Positions 21,863 through 29,531 of a DNA stretch of 30,007 bases are shown here, in pieces. The notes under the pieces are model-generated. The model did no database searches. It saw only the letters and a program-made list of their open reading frames with translations, and had not been told where the DNA came from. The position numbers and the translations under genes were made by a program. This DNA comes from a virus: positions 1 to 30,007 of IMG/VR virus record IMGVR_UViG_3300008448_005720; one strand, 5' to 3'. The first letter of the stretch is position 1; each line of letters opens with the position of its first letter.

Positions 21863-22356
21863 ATAACAGAGTGCAGGATAATTCCGTGGACGCATTCAAC
21901 AATGCCATAATCTCTGCTAGGTACATAGAAGTGCAACTCAGAATCATGTTGATATTCTGCGCGCAGTTTATTGTTAGGATCAAATCCAGACAATGTCACC
22001 ATCGGATATTTACCAGCGCAAAACTCAGCAGCATTTAGAATATTTTGCGAGTTGCCAGACGAGGAGATGAGAATGACCAGAGACTTTGGCTGAACAAAAT
22101 GTTTTAGAAACTTCGTGTACGCATGCTCCCATCCATAGTCATTGGCATAGCATGTCAGGCGCGAAGAGTCACAGAAACAAATTGCTTGTTTGCCGAGTAC
22201 TTTGGTATAGTCTTGAGCAATATGACCCGTAATTGCATTACTGCCACCATTACCCAAAAGGATAATGTGGTCATTGTCACGAATAACAGTCTTAAGATGC
22301 TCAAGATCGATTGGGTCGATTGCGTCTATACAATTTTTAAGTTCTTGTAAATTCAT
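21859..22356 (-). CDS. SIS-domain sugar isomerase, GmhA-like
   Basis: The 165-residue protein is slightly short for GmhA (about 190). GmhA converts sedoheptulose-7-P to D-glycero-D-manno-heptose-7-P. The SIS phosphosugar site is visible as LLGNGGSNAITGHIAQDY (33-50) and LISSSGNSQNIL (96-107). LTCYANDYGWEHAYTKFL (67-84) and the C-terminal VECVHGIILHSVI fit the GmhA branch better than KdsD or GlmS types. The C-terminal helix stops early, at the overlap with the next gene. It overlaps the GHMP kinase by 20 bp. This context favours heptose synthesis; another phosphosugar is possible. Confidence 0.8.
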   Translation of the reverse strand: MNLQELKNCIDAIDPIDLEHLKTVIRDNDHIILLGNGGSNAITGHIAQDYTKVLGKQAICFCDSSRLTCYANDYGWEHAYTKFLKHFVQPKSLVILISSSGNSQNILNAAEFCAGKYPMVTLSGFDPNNKLRAEYQHDSELHFYVPSRDYGIVECVHGIILHSVI

Positions 22357-23302
22357 TTGTTAAGTTTATAAATTTCAATCCAGTTTCAGAAATGCTAATT
22401 TTATGACAACGCTCATATTCTTTTTCAAGGCAAGAATTTTTATGAGAGAACATCAAAAAGTAGCCGCCATTGCCAGCACCACATAGTTTATGCGATAAGA
22501 CTCTATCATCATACCGTAATCTATTATCCAAGTCAACTAAAATCTCATTCTCGCATATCAATGGGCTGAGTTGCTTCTTCTTTTCCCAAGAGTCTTGCAT
22601 CACAGAATTGAACCATCCTATGTCGCAACGATTAATTGCTTTCTCGAGGTTTTCTACATCCTTGAACAAAGGAACAGATTTATCAATGTCTAAACTCTCA
22701 AGAACCTTGGTCGAGTTTCGAAGCACACCTGTATATAGTAGATGGATATCCATCTCACTAAAGATTCTAGTGTTCAGATATTTGATTTCTGGGTCTGCGT
22801 TCTTAAAGAAATTGATGCGCTTTAGCCCACCCATACTGCCGTAGAAATCTTGCTGACCAACTAGAGGATTAAATTTGCGCTCAATCGTCTCAGCAATCTT
22901 ACAGACTTCGAATTCTGTGATGTTCTCACCGCGCCAAACATATACTGCTTTAATCAAGGCTTGTAGATAAGAAGACGATGCCGCTAATCCCGAACCAACC
23001 GAGTAGATATCTGACACAAGACTACAGTTAATCTTATCTACATTTAGATACTCAAAGCAATGGCGAACCATCTCGTTCTGGATATCTGCAATGCTTTTGA
23101 CAGTTTCTCTTTTCGAATAACTTATATTGTAATTCTCATCAATAGTGTTGATGCCAAACACATCTTGGTGAATGGTGATATAAGTGCGAAGCGAAGAGGG
23201 AAAACTAATTACTGCACCACGACCATACTTATCAATAAAGTGTGGGTGGTCTGTAGACCCACCTACAAGAGAAATGCGCAGAGGGCAAGAGGCTACAATC
23301 AT
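22337..23302 (-). CDS. GHMP-family sugar kinase, HddA-like
   Basis: A 321-residue kinase. The N-terminal strand CPLRISLVGGSTDHPHF (6-22) and the ATP loop VGSGLAASSS (102-111) are those of the heptose kinase HddA/fucokinase branch of GHMP kinases. NPLVGQQDFYGSMGGLKRI and LCGAGNGGYFLMF are the third and C-terminal motifs. HddA phosphorylates D-glycero-D-manno-heptose-7-P at C1. The following GmhB phosphatase is not in the window and would have to come from the host or from elsewhere in the genome. ATG 23302 overlaps the methyltransferase stop (ATGA); an upstream TTG is in frame but less likely. Confidence 0.82.
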   Translation of the reverse strand: MIVASCPLRISLVGGSTDHPHFIDKYGRGAVISFPSSLRTYITIHQDVFGINTIDENYNISYSKRETVKSIADIQNEMVRHCFEYLNVDKINCSLVSDIYSVGSGLAASSSYLQALIKAVYVWRGENITEFEVCKIAETIERKFNPLVGQQDFYGSMGGLKRINFFKNADPEIKYLNTRIFSEMDIHLLYTGVLRNSTKVLESLDIDKSVPLFKDVENLEKAINRCDIGWFNSVMQDSWEKKKQLSPLICENEILVDLDNRLRYDDRVLSHKLCGAGNGGYFLMFSHKNSCLEKEYERCHKISISETGLKFINLTNEFTRT

Positions 23303-24000
23303 TTCTTCACGCAAGCAAATAAGTCTTGATGATGAGCAGGATGCCCTCTGTTAGACTCATTAAACGGAAAATCTATCAGTTTAAAATGCTCTGACAGTTT
23401 GTTGGTCCACCAGTCTTTACCATGAATACATTTATGATAGTTTAATTCCTCTGGCGTGTTTTTAGAATTTGTGTTTCTTTTTGACTCGCCCATGTGTATA
23501 CTGGAAACAAATAGACCACCATCTTTGAGGTGGTTGTTCACAAGATTAAAATAAGTATCCAGATCTTCGTCGTTGAAATGTTCTATCACATCCCAGCAAG
23601 TAATAATGTCGAATTTAAAAGGCACATCATTTAGCAATACCTGGTACTTCTTAGTTACATCGCATGTAAAAAGGATTTTATTTCCAAATTCTTGCCAATT
23701 TTTATGACCTGCTGGCATCATCCCGACTTCCTCGACCATCTCTTGTCTAATATTCAAACAATGGTCTGAACCCTCAAGACCTACAGCCAGATGCCCCTTT
23801 TTATGTAGATGGCAAACTAATTCGCCGCCCGCGCAGCCCAAGTCCATGAAATTAATCTGTTTTATATCTTTATCATCAAAATAATCTTCTAACGATTCTA
23901 CGAATCCCAGATTCAAATTATTATCGTGGTAGATTCCTTCTGGGTGTTTATGGTCGTCTGATTCAACAGCCAGTGGATAATCTGTGACCACCTTAAACAT
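23299..24000 (-). CDS. Class I SAM-dependent methyltransferase
   Basis: A 233-residue protein with the SAM-binding core INFMDLGCAGGELVCHL (motif I), VGLEGSDH (motif II, acidic Glu), FDIITCWDVIEHFNDEDL (motif IV/post-IV) and LKDGGLFVSSIH (motif V/VI). This is the UbiG/Methyltransf_11-type layout. C-terminal HPAHHQDLFACV may contribute to acceptor binding. The target is unknown; in this cassette O-methylation of a sugar or glycan is the likeliest use. ATG 24000 overlaps the C-methyltransferase stop by 8 bp, and the stop overlaps the kinase start, so translation is coupled. No DNA-methyltransferase target-recognition motif is seen. Confidence 0.8.
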   Translation of the reverse strand: MFKVVTDYPLAVESDDHKHPEGIYHDNNLNLGFVESLEDYFDDKDIKQINFMDLGCAGGELVCHLHKKGHLAVGLEGSDHCLNIRQEMVEEVGMMPAGHKNWQEFGNKILFTCDVTKKYQVLLNDVPFKFDIITCWDVIEHFNDEDLDTYFNLVNNHLKDGGLFVSSIHMGESKRNTNSKNTPEELNYHKCIHGKDWWTNKLSEHFKLIDFPFNESNRGHPAHHQDLFACVKK

Positions 24001-25207
24001 TTTTATCTTCCAAGTATTCTGGAAAGTAACGGATAAACATATCTTTAGGATCATCACGAACTGCCTTGACGCGCTCGCGAATCTCCTTGTAGAAGTTCCA
24101 TGCTAGTGGCACAAAACAAATTTTATTGATTGGTTCTCGAAGCAGATCAATAGAACGAATAGGAATATTCATTCCTGGCGTCATATAATCCCACTTCAGA
24201 TAGTTATCATCAATAATAAAGTCCAGTTCTAACTGCAGATAATTTAGCAGCGTGTTACCCTTCGCGGCTGCACCATAACCAATGAGAACATATCCATCGT
24301 TTCGTAAACGAGTTAGATTGTCAATAAGTTGCTGCTTGGTTTCTGCTGCCTTGCGGGTGAATTTCTCATACATTTCAACCGTGTAGATGCCCTCAAGAGT
24401 TTCTTGATTCAACAGTTTAGCCAGGTCAGCCTCATCGCACTTTTTCTTTGTGAGCGAGAACAAGAAAGACTTGCTGTGAATGTCAGTCTTCACGATACTC
24501 GAAACATACAGCCCATGATTAAGCGCAAGTTTTTGAATCGAACGCCCAGTAAAGTATGACGAGTGCTCATGATAGATAACATCAAACTCGTTGTTCTGGA
24601 ACATATCACACTGCGATGTCTGGATAAAGATTGTTCCTTCATCAGAAAGAACTTTCACGCAAGAAGCGATGAAGTCATTTGGGTCTTGGACATGCGGAAG
24701 AACATGGAATGCCATGATTAGGTCGAATTTTCCGCGTTCTTGCTTGAGTCTATCAGCAAAAGTATTGTTCCAGTAATCGACATAAACATCTAATTCACGC
24801 AGTTGTGATAATGCTCTGATGTTTTGTGCTGGATCTACGCCGACACACTCAATACCTTTATTCTTGAACATCTCAAGAAGCAGACCAGAGTTACATGCAA
24901 TCTCAAGAACATTCTTCGGCTTTTCAATCTTGCTTAGAATGTAGTCTGTAGTCCACTCGAAGTAATCCGTGAGCGTTTTGCTGGTATCTGAGATGTAGAG
25001 ATAATGCTCAAACATCTTCGCGGGTTCAACAGAAACTGACAACTGCGAGTGCCAGCATTTAGTGCATAACCGCATCTGTAGTGGATACTTTTCGAGTACC
25101 TCGCCCTTATGGTAAGAGTTGGCGAGTGGCTGGTCTGTTAGATCTAAGTAATCAACTAGATTCTCGTCACCACAGACTAGACATGCATTATTTTCCTTGT
25201 ATGACAT
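23993..25207 (-). CDS. NDP-sugar C-methyltransferase (zinc-binding, TylC3 type)
   Basis: A 404-residue, three-part enzyme. An N-terminal zinc module has C9-x2-C12 and C48-x2-C51-x-H53. The SAM core starts at VLEIACNSGLLLEMF (100-114) and continues with MAFHVLPHVQDPNDF. The C-terminal module has GYGAAAKGNTLLNYL and DFIIDDNYLKWDYMTPGMN, typical of the Methyltransf_13/11/14 family that C-methylates NDP-4-keto-deoxyhexoses (TylC3, EvaC). Relatives also occur in capsule and LPS loci. A keto-sugar nucleotide substrate, perhaps made from the cassette's or the rml products, is inferred. ATG 25207 is chosen so that translation starts just before the zinc module; it overlaps the epimerase gene by 20 bp. 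Confidence 0.82.
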   Translation of the reverse strand: MSYKENNACLVCGDENLVDYLDLTDQPLANSYHKGEVLEKYPLQMRLCTKCWHSQLSVSVEPAKMFEHYLYISDTSKTLTDYFEWTTDYILSKIEKPKNVLEIACNSGLLLEMFKNKGIECVGVDPAQNIRALSQLRELDVYVDYWNNTFADRLKQERGKFDLIMAFHVLPHVQDPNDFIASCVKVLSDEGTIFIQTSQCDMFQNNEFDVIYHEHSSYFTGRSIQKLALNHGLYVSSIVKTDIHSKSFLFSLTKKKCDEADLAKLLNQETLEGIYTVEMYEKFTRKAAETKQQLIDNLTRLRNDGYVLIGYGAAAKGNTLLNYLQLELDFIIDDNYLKWDYMTPGMNIPIRSIDLLREPINKICFVPLAWNFYKEIRERVKAVRDDPKDMFIRYFPEYLEDKNV

Positions 25208-26069
25208 CGCGACGACCCCACTTATCATTGTATGGTTTATCAAGAATAGACTTAACAACAGATTCTACTGTTGCATTAAACTCAAAATTAAATGTATTTG
25301 TAAACTTCTCAGACGAGATTGTAAAGTCATAGGTTGGGCTGACTCCCTTGTTGATCAATGGAACACCCATGCAGTTTGCAACTGCGCTACCAACTTCGCC
25401 AATGTTTTTGTTAAACGAAGCGACATTATAGATACCACGCTTATCGCCAGACTGTAAAATAGCATCGATTGCTCGAGCAAGATCTTCAGTCGATACGATG
25501 GGGCGGTGAGCATGTGCATTGAACACATTGACTTCTTTGTTCTTTAGCGCAGAAGTTGTCATTGAATTGATCATCAAGTCAGTGCGCATGTTTGGTGACC
25601 AGCCGTTTACGCTACCGAATCGCAGACCATAATACTCTACATCGAGCAACGGCATGATGTTGTCAATCGTGGTCTTCGAAAGCGTCAAGCCATCAGTTGG
25701 CGGAGACAACTCAGTCTCAACCTTTGGTCGACCATCTGATTCAACATAAACGCAAGAACTAGAGGCATAGATAAACTTCTGATGCGTGAGTTTCTTGGTG
25801 AGTTCTAGAAGTTTGGTGACATTGTTATCAAAGGATCCATGGATATCTTTGCATAATGGCACAGAAGAATGCGATGCGGTATGAACAATCGCGCCAAATT
25901 GGTCATAGAAAGATTTCGGCATGTCAGCAAAGTCTGCTTGAATGTTGTTTGGGTTATTGAAGTTCCCGAACCACATGAGATCTAAAGTCTCAAAGGCATA
26001 CTTGTGCTTTAGATAATGATGAACTGCGGATCCGATATATCCGCAGCCGCCAGTAATTAATACTTTCAT
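25188..26069 (-). CDS. NAD-dependent epimerase/dehydratase-like SDR lacking the catalytic Tyr
   Basis: A 293-residue extended SDR. It has LITGGCGYIGSAVHHYL (4-20) for NAD(P) binding, HTASHSSVP at 63-71, SSSC at 103-106 and the sugar-nucleotide region GLRFGSVNGWSPNMRTDL. The YxxxK motif is altered: K132 is present (TLSK), but L128 stands where the catalytic Tyr should be. The DNA gives TTG at that codon with no frameshift around it. The product may therefore be a binding protein, use another acid/base residue, or be inactive. The ATG at 26069 overlaps the glycosyltransferase stop by 4 bp. It probably acts with the C-methyltransferase on the same sugar nucleotide. Confidence 0.78.
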   Translation of the reverse strand: MKVLITGGCGYIGSAVHHYLKHKYAFETLDLMWFGNFNNPNNIQADFADMPKSFYDQFGAIVHTASHSSVPLCKDIHGSFDNNVTKLLELTKKLTHQKFIYASSSCVYVESDGRPKVETELSPPTDGLTLSKTTIDNIMPLLDVEYYGLRFGSVNGWSPNMRTDLMINSMTTSALKNKEVNVFNAHAHRPIVSTEDLARAIDAILQSGDKRGIYNVASFNKNIGEVGSAVANCMGVPLINKGVSPTYDFTISSEKFTNTFNFEFNATVESVVKSILDKPYNDKWGRRDVIQGK

Positions 26070-26911
26070 AGTCTATTCTCTAATTCATCAATAATGGGTT
26101 TCAATTCAACGGCGAACTGGCGATGCCATTCGTAACGAGCAATCGCCATATCTCTATTTAGCAGATGTTGCCCACCGTTACCAACAGCCTTATCAGCCTC
26201 AGGAATCTGGGTTTGAATTGCTAACTTGCGCTGAATAAGATCTTCGGTGAACGGTGAGTATCCGTACCACAGAATACGGAAGTCTTCACATGGTGTGCCC
26301 CAGTAATGCCGACCAGCACGCCAGACTGATGTTTCGAAATAGTTTAGCGGGAAGTTATGCATGCTTCGCATCTTGCGATTGTCATACATCACATTATCTT
26401 CAATTGCTTGGAAATCGCGGCTACCAGCATATGCATTGTAGACTGTATCTTCGCTATAATCCATCGGCATACCAAATGTTCTTTGCTTTACAAGAGACAC
26501 ATTAGGATCTGGCTCGGTAAACTTTTGCAGTTCCGTGTCAATCATCACATCGCAAGGAATTAGTTTTTGCACGCGAACAGGTTTTTGTGACTTAAACGAA
26601 GTCAACAGTTTTCGAGTATTGCCAATAAGGAACTCTGTGACATTCAGCGTAATCATCCAAGCATATGGATACTGTTGCTGGATACTACGCTCAATGTTCA
26701 TGATTTCAATATCGCAATTGGCTGCGTTGAAATCCTTGTTCACAGATTTAATAATTTGCCACTTTGGTGTGATCTGTTTGACTAGATCCATTGACCTATC
26801 AGTAGAGTGATAGTCTACGATAATGCCGTGGTCAAATTTATCTTTATGGTGATGTAGCCACCAATTTAAAAGATACTCTTCATTACGAACATGACAAATG
26901 ACAAAACGCAT
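26066..26911 (-). CDS. Glycosyltransferase family 2-like protein (Glyco_tranf_2_4 type)
   Basis: A 281-residue protein whose N-terminus, VICHVRNEEYLLNWWLHHHK, then GIIVDYHSTDRSMDLV, matches the 'RNE..L..WL.HH..G......D..S.D.S' pattern of PF13704-type glycosyltransferases. The metal-binding position, usually D-x-D-E-F, here reads NVTEFL (around residue 90), so the first two acidic residues are missing. GRHYWGTP and YGYSPFTEDL in the C-terminal part resemble acceptor-site loops of the family. It overlaps the next gene by 1 bp and the epimerase by 4 bp. A transferase role is plausible, with weakened or altered metal use. Confidence 0.7.
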   Translation of the reverse strand: MRFVICHVRNEEYLLNWWLHHHKDKFDHGIIVDYHSTDRSMDLVKQITPKWQIIKSVNKDFNAANCDIEIMNIERSIQQQYPYAWMITLNVTEFLIGNTRKLLTSFKSQKPVRVQKLIPCDVMIDTELQKFTEPDPNVSLVKQRTFGMPMDYSEDTVYNAYAGSRDFQAIEDNVMYDNRKMRSMHNFPLNYFETSVWRAGRHYWGTPCEDFRILWYGYSPFTEDLIQRKLAIQTQIPEADKAVGNGGQHLLNRDMAIARYEWHRQFAVELKPIIDELENRL

Positions 26912-27654
26912 TATTGTTTCCAGGGTAGTTTGCCAGCATAACGCTTGAGCATTTCAGCGTTACCGTTGATAAAGAAGTCTGCTTGCACAGATATTCCTGT
27001 GCTTCCTACTCGATATTTTACCGTATAATCGTTGTTGGTGTCAAACTTTAATTTGTTTTGCTCGTGCATTAGAACTGCTGTCAATGCGCGGTCAACTTCC
27101 ATTACACCCTGTGGCGGACGAGCCTGTCTATACCAGACAGGAGCAATATTTACAGCGAGTTCGCGGCGAACAAAGAAGCAATTGACATCAACGAAGTGGT
27201 CGTTAATAACAGACTTGTATTTGCCAAGGTTCTCGCAATCATCATTACAGATAAACTTGCCTTCGCTATCAACAATCTGACGCAATGAGTATGCCCAGTC
27301 TAAGTTCTTTTCTTCTGTAATCCTAACAAGACTTTCAATATGATTTGGTGTGAATTCATTATCGTCGTCTAACCATGCAATGTAATCACCACTGGCTAGA
27401 AAACTAAACCCGCCATAGATACGATGACCATTGAATCGGTTTAACCCAGTTGGGTGTGGCAGAACAATGACATGTTCGTTACTGCTATTAGGAAATTCTA
27501 ATGCATCTAGAATCTCACTAACTGATTCCCATCGACTGCGACCATCGACGACAACAACATGTTCAATATTCTTATAGGTTTGATTGCGAACAGATTCAAT
27601 GCAATCAGCAAGTCTGGCGTTACCAGTGGTTGCGGTTATAACAGATACTTTCAT
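26911..27654 (-). CDS. Family 2 (GT-A) glycosyltransferase
   Basis: A 247-residue canonical GT2 protein. VSVITATTGNARLADCIESV (3-22) and VRNQTYKNIEHVVVVDG are the nucleotide-binding strands, and GDYIAWLDDDNEF holds the DxD site at D96-D98. The acceptor-side motif (usually ED near residue 180-200) corresponds to GVMEVDRALTAVL. It starts in an ATGA overlap with the 2OG oxygenase stop; ATG 27654 is preferred to an upstream in-frame codon because the family's first strand begins at once. It probably adds one sugar of the glycan made by this cassette. Confidence 0.83.
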   Translation of the reverse strand: MKVSVITATTGNARLADCIESVRNQTYKNIEHVVVVDGRSRWESVSEILDALEFPNSSNEHVIVLPHPTGLNRFNGHRIYGGFSFLASGDYIAWLDDDNEFTPNHIESLVRITEEKNLDWAYSLRQIVDSEGKFICNDDCENLGKYKSVINDHFVDVNCFFVRRELAVNIAPVWYRQARPPQGVMEVDRALTAVLMHEQNKLKFDTNNDYTVKYRVGSTGISVQADFFINGNAEMLKRYAGKLPWKQ

Positions 27655-28403
27655 ACACTTCTCTTTTTGCAAAATTCCAAAACACTCGGATCGTTTTTTT
27701 GATCCCCATAAGGAGCATATAATGCACGCTTTCTTGATTCCGCTCTACTATTTATGCGATTCAGATAGTAGGTTGCTAAACTTCTTCGTGAGATATTTTC
27801 TGGACAGGTTAGTTCTTGTGGCAACCCATGCCAAGAGTTCTGTGTGGTGTCGAATAATACCGCACGATTATATTTGTTGTCTATCTTTGTGATGCATTCT
27901 TTAGGTTGATGAGTTTCTTCGTCATGACTCCAAAACTCTAAGCCACCGCCCCATGATGAATCCCAATCTGGCGTCATGTAGATGATTAGATTGTAGTTTC
28001 TCATCAACGGCAATTTAGGATGCAGCGAATAATCTTTGTGGATATTCAGTTTACCTTCTCGGCTGTGTGAGTGCATCCCGCCACCATGAAGACCGTAGTC
28101 TGGAATGATGCAAGAATTACATGTAATGTGGCTCAGAATACCAGCGAACTCATGACTACAAAGATAGAACATCGCTGAATAAACTGGCGCGGGAAACTTA
28201 TCCCAATGCGAACAGGCTTTTTTCTTTTCTACTGGATTGTCATAAGAAACAGTCCACACAGAATCATTGTGTGCTGGAAAACTGCTCGCTATGTCAGCGG
28301 CAGTCTCACTAGTAAAAAAATCGTCAATGATTACATAATTAAATGGTTGCGCATTTCTAAAGTTGTCTCTCAACGAGACAACATCTAGCGTGTTGATTGT
28401 CAT
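27651..28403 (-). CDS. 2-oxoglutarate/Fe(II)-dependent oxygenase
   Basis: A 250-residue dioxygenase-fold protein. Metal ligands are visible as H122-x-D124 (LNIHKDYSLHP) and distal H192 (NSWHGLP), with the 2-oxoglutarate salt-bridge Arg at R206/R207 (SRRSLATYYL). NYNLIIYMTPDWDSSWGGGL and FWSHDEE lie between them in the normal order for the prolyl-4-hydroxylase-like (P4Hc/2OG-FeII_3) superfamily. The substrate is unknown: hydroxylation of a sugar, a lipid-linked intermediate or a protein fits the cassette. ATG 28403 is preferred to a TTG at 28415, leaving a 2-bp gap to the upstream gene, and the stop is coupled to the GT2 start. Confidence 0.8.
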   Translation of the reverse strand: MTINTLDVVSLRDNFRNAQPFNYVIIDDFFTSETAADIASSFPAHNDSVWTVSYDNPVEKKKACSHWDKFPAPVYSAMFYLCSHEFAGILSHITCNSCIIPDYGLHGGGMHSHSREGKLNIHKDYSLHPKLPLMRNYNLIIYMTPDWDSSWGGGLEFWSHDEETHQPKECITKIDNKYNRAVLFDTTQNSWHGLPQELTCPENISRRSLATYYLNRINSRAESRKRALYAPYGDQKNDPSVLEFCKKRSV

Positions 28404-28405
28404 TA

Positions 28406-28897
28406 TTAATCCCAAAGATTCTCATAGTATTTACCAAACAAACGGAAAGCATTCTTTTTGCGATCATAGTATGCTTTTTGTTTTTCAAAATCATAGACAG
28501 GTTCTTTAAGAGTGATCATCTCGCTCCAATCTTGACCTTCCTTCTTGACCCACTTGTGTTTGCCTTTCTTGATGCAGAAATCTGGTTCGCGATCTCGAGC
28601 AAGTTCACCAAATGCCCAAATCATCTCTTTCATGACCCAATCCCAACGCTTGTGGTGGTTAGAATCAATATCCCATTCGTTCTTCTTTGGTTTTGTGTTG
28701 GTAGAACGAAGATGCTCAGGCACATCTTCATCATCTGTATATGGTGAACCACGCTTCGTTTTGTTCAACTGCTTGAGCATAGGGTAAATGATATCAGAAA
28801 GAGTATGCGCCATGTTCCATGTATCCCATGGATCAATGCGAATAGATTTCTTTTGCCTGTCATCTTTCTTCGAATATCGACCGATAGAGATCTTCAT
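28406..28897 (-). CDS. Conserved phage protein, function unknown
   Basis: A 163-residue protein with a motif set I recognise from many T4-like phages: IDPWDTWNMAHTLSDIIYPM, LKQLNKTKRGSPYTDDEDVP, EHLR, then RWDWVMKEMIWAFGELARD. The first block is Trp/His-rich and might form a ligand pocket; the rest is basic and helical. The family's function is not known to me. GAGGA lies 5-6 nt before ATG 28897, the gene starts 1 bp after the upstream stop, and it precedes the sugar cassette by 2 bp, so it heads that transcription unit in practice. No TM segment or catalytic signature. Confidence 0.75.
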   Translation of the reverse strand: MKISIGRYSKKDDRQKKSIRIDPWDTWNMAHTLSDIIYPMLKQLNKTKRGSPYTDDEDVPEHLRSTNTKPKKNEWDIDSNHHKRWDWVMKEMIWAFGELARDREPDFCIKKGKHKWVKKEGQDWSEMITLKEPVYDFEKQKAYYDRKKNAFRLFGKYYENLWD

Positions 28898-28898
28898 A

Positions 28899-29219
28899 TT
28901 ATCCTCTGCGCATTCTCGAAATATCTTTCATCTGCTCTTCATCAATAACTGGAACGGCATTGCTCTTATGCATTGTAGCAATACCTTTCACCAAGGTGCC
29001 TGTGTATTTCAGGCTCTCACGCTTTTCAGTGTAGCACATAGTAGTATCTAGCGACTTCAGCGAGCGAGCCGCATCAGCACCAACACGAGGTCCATATGAA
29101 AGACTCGGAATACTCAGCACACCAGAAACTGCTTCTGAGCGCCGATACTTCCGAGCCACTTCACCCTTAACCTTGCGCTTCTTCTTGGGCTTGAAACGCG
29201 CAGCACAATATATCATCAT
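28899..29219 (-). CDS. Conserved basic phage protein, function unknown
   Basis: A 106-residue protein rich in Lys and Arg. The N-terminal third is very basic (RFKPKKKRKVKGEVARKYRR). The C-terminal third, YTGTLVKGIATMHKSNAVPV followed by IDEEQMKDISRMRRG, is the conserved tail of a small family I have seen in marine T4-like phages. It could bind nucleic acid because of its charge, but no domain is evident. Two in-frame ATGs (29219 and 29216) are adjacent, the first overlapping the upstream stop by 4 bp. It is translated together with its neighbours. Confidence 0.7.
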   Translation of the reverse strand: MMIYCAARFKPKKKRKVKGEVARKYRRSEAVSGVLSIPSLSYGPRVGADAARSLKSLDTTMCYTEKRESLKYTGTLVKGIATMHKSNAVPVIDEEQMKDISRMRRG

Positions 29220-29410
29220 GTAGGATATTTCTCTGTATGATGGGCATAAAACTTTTCAAGTTGGCGAACCAATGAAGTCATCTCTTCCCACTTTCCAACT
29301 GGATTTTCCATAGTACGAGAAATGGCAATCATTTCTTTCGAGAACTGACGAAGAACCTTCAACTCGTCAGTCGTGCCACGAGGAAGAACCTCAAAATCAT
29401 CCTTTGACAT
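29216..29410 (-). CDS. Small hypothetical phage protein
   Basis: A 64-residue protein starting MSKDDFEVLPRGTTDELKVL, mainly one long amphipathic helix pair (RQFSKEMIAISRTMENPVGKW and MTSLVRQLEKFYAHH). ATG 29410 is chosen because GGGAG is 8 nt upstream; a further upstream in-frame start would lie inside the overlapping membrane-protein gene and add uncharacteristic residues. It overlaps that small gene by 14 bp and the next gene by 4 bp. No function is recognised. Confidence 0.65.
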   Translation of the reverse strand: MSKDDFEVLPRGTTDELKVLRQFSKEMIAISRTMENPVGKWEEMTSLVRQLEKFYAHHTEKYPT

Positions 29411-29531
29411 TATTCTTCTCCCAATCTTTTTCCCACGAACGGCGCCATCGCAGATAATCAATCACACTCCACGACAAATAATATAAAAGCGCAGTATTAA
29501 ATGTAAGCATAGCAATCAGTAGATACATCAT
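29397..29531 (-). CDS. 44-residue single-TM small membrane protein
   Basis: A 44-codon frame starts at ATG 29531 inside TAATG, overlapping the upstream stop by one base, with GCGGAG about 9 nt before it. Residues 1-24 (MMYLLIAMLTFNTALLYYLS, then WSVI) form one hydrophobic segment. The remainder is strongly charged (LRWRRSWEKDWEKNNVKG), as expected for a protein inserted by its N-terminal helix. It fills the only gap between two convincing genes. Translational coupling, a ribosome site and composition support it. Similar tiny membrane proteins occur in early regions of T4-like phages; the role is unknown. Confidence 0.65.
   Translation of the reverse strand: MMYLLIAMLTFNTALLYYLSWSVIDYLRWRRSWEKDWEKNNVKG

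Noticed and set aside
20697-28403. DNA hypermodification system
   Set aside because: The cassette has methyltransferases and glycosyltransferases, but no dCMP/dUMP hydroxymethylase, deoxynucleotide kinase or known DNA glycosyltransferase signature in the window; lipid- or protein-linked glycan chemistry explains the genes better.
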